NCBI RefSeq assembly: GCF_026991475.1
Contig: NZ_JALXBK010000074.1
Span: forward strand, 1 to 57,452
Source: Sulfurimonas sp.
GTDB lineage: Bacteria > Campylobacterota > Campylobacteria > Campylobacterales > Sulfurimonadaceae
DNA: 57,452 bases
Reading direction: 5' to 3'
Made by a program: the position numbers and the translations under genes. Below are positions 32,983 through 42,400 of the stretch, piece after piece. The stretch's first letter is position 1. Each line of letters starts with the position of its first letter. The notes beneath the pieces were generated by a model. That model did no database searches. It saw only the letters and a program-made list of their open reading frames with translations, and was not told where the DNA came from.

Positions 32983-34203
32983 CTAATAATCATGTGCGCC
33001 ATGTGCGCCTGCTGCAATGTTAAGGCTTAACATTACTGTATTTATATCTTTTCGCTCACCTGCAATCACTTTTGTTCTGTCATAACTATAACTCAAACGC
33101 AGTCGTGACATTGGAAAAGGTTTGTACTCAAGCATTGCCGTATATTTATCCAAATTACTCGTATTTACACCATTATATGCCGATAAATCAACATCATTTT
33201 TCGTAATGGCATCGTAACGCACACCACCAGAGTAGTTGTTGTTATACTGATAGAGGAGTTCACTGTAAAGCCCTGCCTGTTTGTTTGTTGTTGTACCTAT
33301 ATCTTTATTACGCTGCAAGTATTCACTCTGCCAAATAAGAGAGCTATACGCACCAAGCTGATCACGCATTGTTAAATCAGCACCGTAAACATTCGTTGCG
33401 TTTGTCGTTGTGTTTTTTCCATGTGCGAGACTCACCCCACCTAAAATAGAGAGGTCATCTCCTACATCTATACTTGATTTCACATACCCAACATAGAGGT
33501 TATTTTCCTCGGTATCTCCAAAACTTCTCTCATTTGTTCCCTGCATCGCCTCAATACCTGCCATAATGTAAGTATCTGTTGGTGCGACCCATTGAAGTTG
33601 TATTCCTGCATCACTAATGCCATCTGGTCCAAAAAGTGCCTTGTAGATTATAGGCTGATCATCAAAATGCCAAGCGTGTTGGTGCTTTGAGTTGATACGC
33701 CCAAAATCACTTTTAAATTTTCCTGCTTTTATTCGTAGGGCATAAGGTAAAGATGTTGTTTGTATATACGCTTCACCTATTTCAAATGCATTTGGATGCA
33801 GATGAAACATAGCAAAGGCATCAAAATAGGGATCAACTGATGAATGCATTGCCACTTCTGCATAGTTTAGATTAAAACCTCTGTTTTTATTAAAAGGAAG
33901 TTCGGCATCACCTTTGTCAATAAATCCTGGAATTGCCATCTTACTATACGCAGTATTGTTCACATCACGACCAACTGCCGACATGTTTAAAATAAGTGCA
34001 ATGTCAGGCAGATAGGCATTTTGTGAAAAAGATGCACTTGTATTGAGTGTACCTTGACTCTTTTGTGAAAGCATATCAAGCTGCGTTTGCAATTTTTCTA
34101 TTGCCACTTTTTGTTTTTGTAGTTGTACTTGTGTTGCATTTGTATCTGCATTAGCAAAGAGAGATGCACAAGCAAATAACGACAAACATACTGTTTTTTT
34201 CAT
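32983..34203 (-). CDS. Outer-membrane porin-like protein of the metal-uptake operon
   Basis: A signal peptide (MKKTVCLSLFACASLFANA) is followed by a short coiled coil (VQLQKQKVAIEKLQTQLDML) and about 350 residues of beta strands with aromatic girdles, as in trimeric porin-like proteins. The track start upstream is a TTG; ATG 34203 with GGAGA before it is the better start. It ends in HGAHGAHDY, a His-rich tail next to the cell surface or periplasm. It lies nine bases before the binding-protein gene and may help metal cross the outer membrane. Confidence 0.7.
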   Translation of the reverse strand: MKKTVCLSLFACASLFANADTNATQVQLQKQKVAIEKLQTQLDMLSQKSQGTLNTSASFSQNAYLPDIALILNMSAVGRDVNNTAYSKMAIPGFIDKGDAELPFNKNRGFNLNYAEVAMHSSVDPYFDAFAMFHLHPNAFEIGEAYIQTTSLPYALRIKAGKFKSDFGRINSKHQHAWHFDDQPIIYKALFGPDGISDAGIQLQWVAPTDTYIMAGIEAMQGTNERSFGDTEENNLYVGYVKSSIDVGDDLSILGGVSLAHGKNTTTNATNVYGADLTMRDQLGAYSSLIWQSEYLQRNKDIGTTTNKQAGLYSELLYQYNNNYSGGVRYDAITKNDVDLSAYNGVNTSNLDKYTAMLEYKPFPMSRLRLSYSYDRTKVIAGERKDINTVMLSLNIAAGAHGAHDY

Positions 34204-34245
34204 TATTGTCTCCAAATTATTCTAATATTTTTATTGTTGTGAAAA

Positions 34246-34521
34246 TTAGGAGAGGTGTGGAGGCGCTCTTGCGTTTAGAGGATTGAAGAATTTTTTAGCT
34301 GTAAGATTCTCTAGCTCTGCGACAATAGCTTCATGAAAAATTTCAAGTTCAGAGAGATAAACAACATCCACAGGCGTATCGGCATTTGCCATACCCGCCT
34401 TAATGGTACATATTTTACAATCATTATGTTGCTTAAGGTCATTATGATGGTGCATACTCCCAAGCAGGGTTGCCACAAGGAAGATAATGCTGAAATATTT
34501 TCTTAAAAAGCTATGTTTCAT
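34246..34521 (-). CDS. Small His/Cys protein, DUF2946-like
   Basis: The 91-residue protein has one N-terminal hydrophobic segment and then MHHHNDLKQHNDCKICTI, with four His and two Cys residues that look like a metal site. It ends in ARAPP, as do several DUF2946 proteins. It is the first gene of the metal-uptake operon, with a palindrome in its promoter. A role in periplasmic metal handling is inferred. Confidence 0.6.
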   Translation of the reverse strand: MKHSFLRKYFSIIFLVATLLGSMHHHNDLKQHNDCKICTIKAGMANADTPVDVVYLSELEIFHEAIVAELENLTAKKFFNPLNARAPPHLS

Positions 34522-34524
34522 AGA

Positions 34525-34553
34525 GAAATTTTATCATAATTGCTATAAATTTC
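34525..34553. promoter_or_regulatory. Possible Zur/Fur-type operator of the metal-uptake operon
   Basis: GAAATTT and AAATTTC at the two ends of a 29-base AT-rich stretch are exact inverted repeats. They frame the likely -10 of the operon, directly before the DUF2946-like ATG. The position suits a metal-dependent repressor, but the sequence is low in complexity, so this is tentative. Confidence 0.4.
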
Positions 34554-34564
34554 AGATGATTTTA

Positions 34565-35647
34565 TTATGGTCGTAACTCTTTTATAGGCTCTTTGCCTTC
34601 CATTGGAATTGTCACTATTTTTTTAGCATTTAAGTTCATCTTATTTAAGTCCACCATTCTGATTTGAGAATTATTATAAGTACGGAAGTAAAACTTTTTC
34701 GCTTTTAAATCACTAGCACTTGTCCATGTTGTAAAGTCTGCAATGATATTTCCATGTTTATCTTTATGTGGTTCTCTTGCAGAACCCTTTGGAATGTCAA
34801 AGTTGTTAAGAATATGAAATGCCTCAATCACGGTCTCTTTTCCATTAGATGTCGGAAGAATTGATGTTGTAAATGCAACAGCTCTTACAAAACGAGACGG
34901 TGGCGTGAAATCACCAGGAAGTCCGACCATACCAGCACCCATACCAAAAGGTTTGAGCTCAATACCGCCAACTTTTCTTGTCTTAGGCTGTGTAGCACCC
35001 AGATTTGGATAATTTCTAAGATTTGTCATATGCCAATCAAATGAAGGAGAGTTTGTCAAAACACCAAGTGGATTGTCAAACACATGCAATTTTCCTTTTA
35101 AGTATTCGATGACGATACTTTTACCCTTTGCATCTGTTACTATAAAATGTACAGGTGGTACAAATCCCCACTCTTTAAATACAACTGCTGGAACAACAAT
35201 ATTTTTAATGTTCTTTTTTACCTCTTGAGTCGTTGCAAAATTTTCAAGTATGTATGAACCTAACTCCCATACTGCAATAGTATTTTTTGCATCACTCTTT
35301 TTATAAGGCATATAGACAGCTGTCGTTGGATGATAAAATAGTCCCATAGAGAGACCTTTTTCATTGAAGCCATCAAAAATCCAAGGCACTCCTGAACCAT
35401 TTGCACCAATAGACGCATACTTAGATGTCCACTTCTTCCCATTTTTGCCATCTGGCGTAGTTCCCTGACGTTTGTATCCACGAGGAACAACTAAAACATT
35501 TGAACCTAAATCCACTGCAAACTCCAAAGTACGTGCATGAATAACACTTCCGTCTTTGGCTGTTAGAGTAATCCCTGTACACGCATCACTCGCTGTTGTA
35601 AACATAGTTGCTGCTAGAGCAAAACTCGCTATATATCTTTTGAACAT
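34565..35647 (-). CDS. Exported choloylglycine-hydrolase-family (Ntn) amidase
   Basis: The 360-residue protein is a linear-amide C-N hydrolase (penicillin V acylase / bile salt hydrolase family). A signal peptide of about 22 residues ends just before Cys23 (DAC-TGITL), so cleavage would expose the catalytic N-terminal Cys. Family blocks include ARTLEFAVD, NEKGLSMGLFYH, and LTNSPSFDWHMTNL. Substrates of the family include penicillin V, bile salts and N-acyl-homoserine lactones; here the substrate is unknown. It follows the exported amidohydrolase by 28 bases. Confidence 0.87.
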   Translation of the reverse strand: MFKRYIASFALAATMFTTASDACTGITLTAKDGSVIHARTLEFAVDLGSNVLVVPRGYKRQGTTPDGKNGKKWTSKYASIGANGSGVPWIFDGFNEKGLSMGLFYHPTTAVYMPYKKSDAKNTIAVWELGSYILENFATTQEVKKNIKNIVVPAVVFKEWGFVPPVHFIVTDAKGKSIVIEYLKGKLHVFDNPLGVLTNSPSFDWHMTNLRNYPNLGATQPKTRKVGGIELKPFGMGAGMVGLPGDFTPPSRFVRAVAFTTSILPTSNGKETVIEAFHILNNFDIPKGSAREPHKDKHGNIIADFTTWTSASDLKAKKFYFRTYNNSQIRMVDLNKMNLNAKKIVTIPMEGKEPIKELRP

Positions 35648-35675
35648 TTTTTATCCTTTTTTTTGTTTTAATAAG

Positions 35676-37382
35676 CTATTGTTGCTTCTTTCCATGATAA
35701 ATCACACCTAAAACCTTAATATCTTTTATGTGCATTGGTTTCACTTTCAAAGGATTCTCCTCTAAAAGTGTAAAATTAGCTACTTTTCCTACTTTAATAG
35801 AACCCATATCTTTCTCAAGACTCAATGTTCTTGCTGCGTTTATAGTGATACCTTTAAGTGCTGTATAGGCATCAATTCTTTGGTCTTGTGAAACAAAATG
35901 ACCACCACTGGTCATTCGATTCACGGCTGTCCATACAAGAGTTAATGGCTCTAATGGTGCCATCCCAAAGTCAGAGTGCAGGGAAAAAGATATATTTCTA
36001 TCAGCAAGCAGTTTCATAGGCACCATATTTTCTGCTCTCTTTTTACCAAGTCCATACTTTGAATATTTATCTGTCAATGCCCAAAGATAGTAAGGATTTA
36101 CTGAGCCTTCTATGCCAAGTTCTTTCATCTCATCAGCTTGGCTTTTTGTAAAATAACCAAGATGATGCAGAGTAAGTTGATGGTTTTTACGAGGGTGGCG
36201 TTTCATCATCTCTCTAGTAATGTCTATACATCTTTGAATACCTAAATCTCCGTTGGCATGGATATGAATCTTATACCCCTTGTCCCAGTAAAAGTTCATC
36301 TGCTCTTTAAAAAGTTTCAAAGGTGTCATCCACTGCCCTTTAAAACCATCACTATAACCACCTTTCATCTGCATAGCAAGTGAATAAATAGCACCATCGG
36401 CATAGAGTTTTACCTCTTTAGGCAGCATTTTAATGTTTTGCGTATCGTACTTGGAAGCTTTTTGCATCCACTCATACGCTTTTTCATTTGACTTGACATT
36501 GGCATTATAGAGTTGTGTACCATTAAGAACATTATAAACATCATAAGGAGGATTTTTATCCATCTCCCCTTTGAGCATACTGTATTCCATTTTAAAGTTA
36601 GACTCTGGAAACCCCTGTTCTGCTACTGTTGTAATACCATTTTGTGTAATAAGTATGCTCATATCATGTAAACCTTTTTTATAACGCGAAGGGTTTATCA
36701 AAAATGGAGCAATACGAGGTACAAGCGCCAACCAGCCACCTTCAAAGAAATGACCCCGTTCAAATTCCACTTGTTCATTCCCTTTGTAATCTTCCTCTTT
36801 GACTTTCATCAGTTTCATTGCAGCATCATTAAGAAAAGCTTCATGGAATGAGCGGTGAATAACCACTACAGGTGTATTGGGAGCGAGTTTATTGAGCATA
36901 TTTCTGTTTAAGTCGCCATGCCACAGTTGGTGATACCCCCAAACAAAAAGAACATGATCTTTACTGCCATATTTTTCTATACTTTTTTTGAGCCTTTTTA
37001 AGTAAGCTTCATGCCCACTAACACCTTTTTTAAGTCCTTGGGGTACTTTCCAATCGTGAGGAGCAATAATATCTCCTCCTAAAATTATCGCAGCAATGGA
37101 AGGATGCACATGAGGTTCAATAAAACCAGGCATCATCGTTTTTCCCTTAAGATCAATACCTATAGTTTTCCCTGGGAAATTTTTAAATGCAGCTGCCTCA
37201 TCTCCAGCATAGATAATTTTACCATCTCTTACAACCACGGCTTCAACATAGTTAGGTTTAGCACCCTCCATTGTTAAAATATTGCCACCATAGTAAATGG
37301 TTTGAGTGCTTTTTGTTATATCAGCCCCAAAAAGAGTAAATCCCAAAAGGGCTATTACAACGACTAAAAAAAACTTTTTCAT
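35676..37382 (-). CDS. Exported YtcJ-like amidohydrolase
   Basis: The protein has a signal peptide (MKKFFLVVVIALLGFTLFG) followed by a full amidohydrolase of the YtcJ type (about 568 residues). Metal ligands appear in PGFIEPHVHPS (H-x-H), IHIHANGD, LTLHHLGYF and SLHSDFGMAPL. ATG 37382, one base after the previous stop, is chosen over the upstream TTG. YtcJ enzymes hydrolyse N-acyl amides and similar bonds. Export is unusual for this family and pairs it with the exported Ntn amidase downstream. Confidence 0.85.
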   Translation of the reverse strand: MKKFFLVVVIALLGFTLFGADITKSTQTIYYGGNILTMEGAKPNYVEAVVVRDGKIIYAGDEAAAFKNFPGKTIGIDLKGKTMMPGFIEPHVHPSIAAIILGGDIIAPHDWKVPQGLKKGVSGHEAYLKRLKKSIEKYGSKDHVLFVWGYHQLWHGDLNRNMLNKLAPNTPVVVIHRSFHEAFLNDAAMKLMKVKEEDYKGNEQVEFERGHFFEGGWLALVPRIAPFLINPSRYKKGLHDMSILITQNGITTVAEQGFPESNFKMEYSMLKGEMDKNPPYDVYNVLNGTQLYNANVKSNEKAYEWMQKASKYDTQNIKMLPKEVKLYADGAIYSLAMQMKGGYSDGFKGQWMTPLKLFKEQMNFYWDKGYKIHIHANGDLGIQRCIDITREMMKRHPRKNHQLTLHHLGYFTKSQADEMKELGIEGSVNPYYLWALTDKYSKYGLGKKRAENMVPMKLLADRNISFSLHSDFGMAPLEPLTLVWTAVNRMTSGGHFVSQDQRIDAYTALKGITINAARTLSLEKDMGSIKVGKVANFTLLEENPLKVKPMHIKDIKVLGVIYHGKKQQ

Positions 37383-37383
37383 C

Positions 37384-38271
37384 CTATAACTTTCCAAATG
37401 GATTTTTAATGATAAAGTTTGCTTGAATCATAATGGTATCTTCAGATGTTATATAATCAGGCTTTATTATTGCTTTTTGGTACTCTGCCATAAGCTGCAC
37501 CGGCATTGGTCCTATTTTTACCATTTTTCCAACTCCAAATGCTAGAGGCAGAGTGAGCTTGTTGCCACCTGAAGCTTTCCAGTTAACTGTAATATGCGGA
37601 CTTGCACGAAGTTGCCATGCATGAGGAAGATTGTAGATAACAAAATACTGAATATCGGTATGATTTGCCATTTTAATACCATCCGTTCCATCATCGGCTA
37701 TACCCCACCAGTGCTGTATGTGAGTTCCAATTGTAAAATCTTCATTTGCATAGAGTGCCAGTACTGTCGGTCCTGCCTGATACTGATGCGAAGCGATTGT
37801 CTTATGCTGTGATGTTGGGAAAATAAAAGTTGCCCCAATACCATAAGACCACCCTTTCATCTTCACTACACCGACACCCATAGGTAAGATTAAGTCACCT
37901 AATTTTGCTTCTCTATTTTTTCCAAACGCAGTGGCTTCCATAGGGTTATCAACATGAATACCATAACCCGTTGGTGCATCTATGTAAGTAAATACAGGTC
38001 GAGCAAACGCAGTCATACCATTTTTCAAAGGTATAGGTAACACAGGCTGAAAGAGTGTTGTATTTACATGGTCAGTACCTGATACATTAGTACCGAGTAC
38101 ATTCTTATCTACTTTAACTGTTGTGTAATTATTTTGAAACGATAAGTTCCAAATCTGTGCAAGAGGATTTGACATCTCTTTAGAGAGCTCCTCCATCGTT
38201 TTTTCTTTTGCACTCAGGGCTGTTGTGAGTAGTGAAACTGCCACAAATCCGCCTACAAGTAATTTTTTCAT
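37384..38271 (-). CDS. Outer-membrane transporter-like protein (phenol-degradation MetA / SphA-like barrel)
   Basis: The 295-residue protein has a signal peptide ending in LSA-K and then beta strands with the pattern of the 'transporter' outer-membrane family (FQPVLPIPLKNG, FARPVFTY, GLGDLILPMGVG-like block, HWWGIADDG, PHITVNWK). It is the first gene of the operon with the two exported hydrolases and could admit their hydrophobic substrate. Confidence 0.7.
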   Translation of the reverse strand: MKKLLVGGFVAVSLLTTALSAKEKTMEELSKEMSNPLAQIWNLSFQNNYTTVKVDKNVLGTNVSGTDHVNTTLFQPVLPIPLKNGMTAFARPVFTYIDAPTGYGIHVDNPMEATAFGKNREAKLGDLILPMGVGVVKMKGWSYGIGATFIFPTSQHKTIASHQYQAGPTVLALYANEDFTIGTHIQHWWGIADDGTDGIKMANHTDIQYFVIYNLPHAWQLRASPHITVNWKASGGNKLTLPLAFGVGKMVKIGPMPVQLMAEYQKAIIKPDYITSEDTIMIQANFIIKNPFGKL

Positions 38272-38290
38272 TTTTTTCCTTTTTTTTAAT

Positions 38291-39418
38291 TTAATATGAA
38301 TAACCTATGGCAAGCATAGTTTTAAAATCATTTTTTCCAGGCCTTGTACCATCATCAAATGTTGTCGGTGCTTCCACTCTGTCCCAAAAAAGTGAAAGAT
38401 CAACACTCAAATCGCTAATGAGTTCTGTTTCCAAAGAGACTTCCATATGGTGTACATAACTTCCTGATGCTGTATTAACAATATACATATTGTAATTTAG
38501 TAAAAAGTCTACATCAGTTGTAATACTTTGTTTATATCTTGTATCTAAAAAAATAAGTGGTGTATCTGCTGTAGCATCTTCTCCTGACACTACCGTGTCA
38601 AAAGTTGTATGCTGATAACCAGAACCCATCGTAACGGACCAATCAATTGTATTTGTATAGAGTATATCATCACCAACTCCTACGCCTACAGTGTACTTAC
38701 TTCGAATATTTTTAAAAGGATCTCTAATCGCTTCTAGCGAAGCTAAACGCCAATAAAAATGGTTTGTCTGATAGAGATCAAAAGTTCCTGTAAGTCTATT
38801 GTTATCTGTAGTTGTAGTATCGTTATCAATCTTTGTATATGTTGAGAGATAATCAGTTCTAAAACGAGTTAACGAAGTACGACGCTCAGCACTTGCTTTT
38901 CCTGTAATTGTTACCTGTTGTGTATTTCCACTTAAGATATCTACACCTACAAAAACATTTGCACTCCAATAGTTACTCTCCTTGGCTTCTCCTGCAAAAA
39001 CAGATGAAATACTATTACTTGGAATTGACTTCGTACGTCCATCATTAAGAGTAATAGTAAATCTACCATTTTCAAAACTTAGCTTTCCAGTCACTTCCTT
39101 GTCTTGTTTTAAACTACTTACACTTTTCAGATTTTTCAGTTGTCTCAAATTTGGCATCTTTTTGTTAAGACTTACAGTAGATTTTCCCTGAGTGATGAGC
39201 TGTTTGACATCACTTACATCAAACTTAACAAGACCAAACTCTTCACTGTCAAACTCCATTTTTCCGGAATACATTCCTTTAAAACTCCCTCGAATCCACT
39301 CGCCGGATTGAAGCTCCATCCAGTCTGATTTTGCCTCTTTTGGCACCTGCGCATTTTCTAGGTACTCTGCTTGTCCATAAGTAAACAGAAGCATTAAAAG
39401 TAATACTATTTGTTTCAT
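38291..39418 (-). CDS. DUF481-family outer-membrane protein with N-terminal SH3-like repeats
   Basis: A signal peptide (about 1-17) is followed by two related small beta modules (WMELQSGEWIRGSFKGM… and EVTGKLSFENGRFTITL…), then a DUF481 barrel of about 230 residues ending in YSY. It begins only nine bases after the giant adhesin stop, so it may be co-transcribed with the type I secretion locus. Its 18-base gap to the following operon leaves little room for a separate promoter there. Confidence 0.75.
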   Translation of the reverse strand: MKQIVLLLMLLFTYGQAEYLENAQVPKEAKSDWMELQSGEWIRGSFKGMYSGKMEFDSEEFGLVKFDVSDVKQLITQGKSTVSLNKKMPNLRQLKNLKSVSSLKQDKEVTGKLSFENGRFTITLNDGRTKSIPSNSISSVFAGEAKESNYWSANVFVGVDILSGNTQQVTITGKASAERRTSLTRFRTDYLSTYTKIDNDTTTTDNNRLTGTFDLYQTNHFYWRLASLEAIRDPFKNIRSKYTVGVGVGDDILYTNTIDWSVTMGSGYQHTTFDTVVSGEDATADTPLIFLDTRYKQSITTDVDFLLNYNMYIVNTASGSYVHHMEVSLETELISDLSVDLSLFWDRVEAPTTFDDGTRPGKNDFKTMLAIGYSY

Positions 39419-39427
39419 TTATCTCCC

Positions 39428-42400
39428 TTATATAATTTGATCATCTATATTATCATTTACCTTTACAAGAACAGTGGAATCATTTGTATTCGTATAGCTT
39501 GTATACGTTCCATCACTGCTTCCTTTCTCCCAACCATCAGAGCTTGAAAAACTCACTTTATCATTTATGTCATTACCTTCTATAGTTAAGGTATTATTCG
39601 TATCAGTAGAATTAAGGACATCACTTAAACTTAAAGTTCCCAAATCATGATCACCTTTAACACTCAAGTCTATCGTCTCAATGTTACTGAGTTTCGCAAA
39701 ATCAACACTTACACTATCAAAGATAATGATTCTGTCATTTCCAGCACCACCATCAATGGCATTAGTATCGTTGTAGCCAAGTACATCATCATCTGCAGTT
39801 GCACTTATGCCACTCTCATCAATTGTTCCATCACCTTTAAAAGTTAAAGTAGCACCGTTGACATCTTCATATACATTTGTAGCACCCTCTTGTGCCCAGA
39901 CATTATCTCCTTTATTTTGAATGTTGATTGTATCACCTGTATCACTCTCGATTGTAAGAGCATCTCTAGCGTCTGTCATCGCCTCGACATCTGTAGAGTT
40001 AAGTGTTATAGTATGGTCACCATGCTCTGTTAAATCAAGTCTCTCTACATTTTTAGTGAGCGTATCATCTAAGGCAGTAAAGTCTATGCCTGTGTTGTTC
40101 CAATCTGTTCTAAAGAGAAGAGTATCATCTCCTGAACCTCCCTCTGTTCCTTTAAGGTCAAAGAGTAAAATATCATCCTCAGCACTGTGTGGTTGCTGCG
40201 TTATTGTCATTGTGAAAGTATCTGATGTTACAGCCGATGTATCTGCATTACTCTTTTCAACTGTACTGAGCCCAACTGTTACATCTCCACTAAAGTCATT
40301 TTGCATAACACTTAGTTGTTTGATGCTGTTGTAATCTACAGCAAGAGAATCTATGGTATAAATATCATTTCCAGCATCATAACTCACAACACTCGAATCA
40401 AGCTCAACACCGGACAATTTAAAGACAGCATAGTTTCCAAGCCCTTGAAGCGTTACTTTTAGCGATTCTGAGCCATCTGTATCTTTAACCAAAGCGTTAA
40501 AAATAAAATCGATATCTTCGCCTTCAACACCCTTAATATCTTCTGCGTTTACACTTTGAAGATCATCAGCAACAGCATTGATCTGAAGTTGTACATCCTG
40601 AGTTGAGAATATAATAGTTCCCATATCATCAACACCAGTTACAAGTTTGATTGAATCAAGTAAATCCCAACCAGCTGTCGGTGTTGATGTAACCCCACCA
40701 ACATCTTCAGGAGCTTTAAGCCAAATCTGAGGGATACTACCTGAAGCATCTATAGCCCAAGAGTTATTTCCACTTGCATCTACACCTAAGTTGTCTGCTA
40801 AAACTTGAGAACCATCTGCCCCAACATAAACCAAATAACCTACAGGTACACCAGAGAGCATCAAACTTGTAACTTCTTCAGTTGGATCATCAGAGCTAAG
40901 GGTATTAAACGAATTTCCTGAACTATCAGTTAATTCTATAAAGGTATCTTCATCACCTACTATTTTTACATCGCCACTGCTTGCTAATCCATCTGCGACA
41001 GGATTGACATCAAACGCAACATCACCGCTTACTGTTTTTGCTGCTCCTGTATCACCATTTTCTAAAACATCAACACTGTAAGTAAGTTTTACATGTCCAG
41101 CTATATTGTCATTAAGTTTAAAAACGACATTATTAATATCTGCTTTTGGCACACTGACGGAATCTCCAACATTGAGATCATGCCATGTAGCACCATTGTC
41201 CCAAGAGATTTGACCATTGAGTTGCTCATCACTTCCATCTGCAACAATGACACCAATGTTATCTGGAGAGTTATTGGTAATAGTATAGTCAGATTGAACA
41301 CTTAAGTAAGGATTATCCACAGAGTCTATAGCAATGTCAATATTAAATGTTCCATCTTCATTGGCGATGGTTGAGGAGTGTGTCGTCCCATCTTCATCTA
41401 TAAAGTCAAAAGTCGTATCGAGTGTAATGTCATCAGTTACAGGTTGTACATTCCCTACATAATCCAAACTCACATCATCAGAGAATCCACTTTGTGTATA
41501 CGTTGTTAATGTTGCTGTGAACTTGAGTGGTCCCTCATCAAACACATTCTCTGTATCACCTTGTGCTCTATCATGGTTTTTATTGTAATCAAGATCAGGA
41601 GTGATTATGAGCTTATCTAAAGCGGCTTGTATATCTGTCTCCCCGACTGCCCCCTGATAAGTCCAAAATGTTGTACCGCTCGATGAGTCTTCCTGCCATC
41701 CGCTTACCGTCGCATTTTCAAAACCTTCAACCGTAATAGAGAAGCGTTTATAAGTTACATCTTCTCCATCATCAATTCCTGAGACACCATTATATGTTGC
41801 ATTTGGATTGTTACCAACCTTACTATCATCAATGGCAAAGTTTATCAAATCTCCTAATTTTGTAGGGGTATCTTCAACTATAACATCACCCTTATCAGTG
41901 CTATTCCATTCTAAAATATCTATTGGTACTTCAGTAGGTGTCGATGGATTATAAGCAGTATCATCTATATGAATATTTACCGCATCATTTACAGCACTTG
42001 CCGTGCCATCAACATTGATAAAACTCACTTTAATATCGCCACCAACTTCATGTCCAGTATACTTAGCATCTCCATAAGCAAATGGGGAGAGAATATTCAA
42101 CACTAAGTTATAGTCAGTTCCATCAGCATCTATAGTCATAGCATTACCATCTGAATCTTTTGGATTATCAATATACCAGATACCTGTATATACTCCAGGA
42201 TGATCTGGGTCTTCAATATCTCCAGCATATCGTCCACCCTCTATACCTACTCCTTTAGGAACACCATCGATTCTAATACTTTGTATCTGCTCTGAAGCAT
42301 CAGCGTCAATACCATTTGGTTTGTTGCCTGTTGCAGGGTCAACCTCATCAGGCATATTGACACCATTTATCTGTATATCAATGCTGAGTTGTGTATCACT

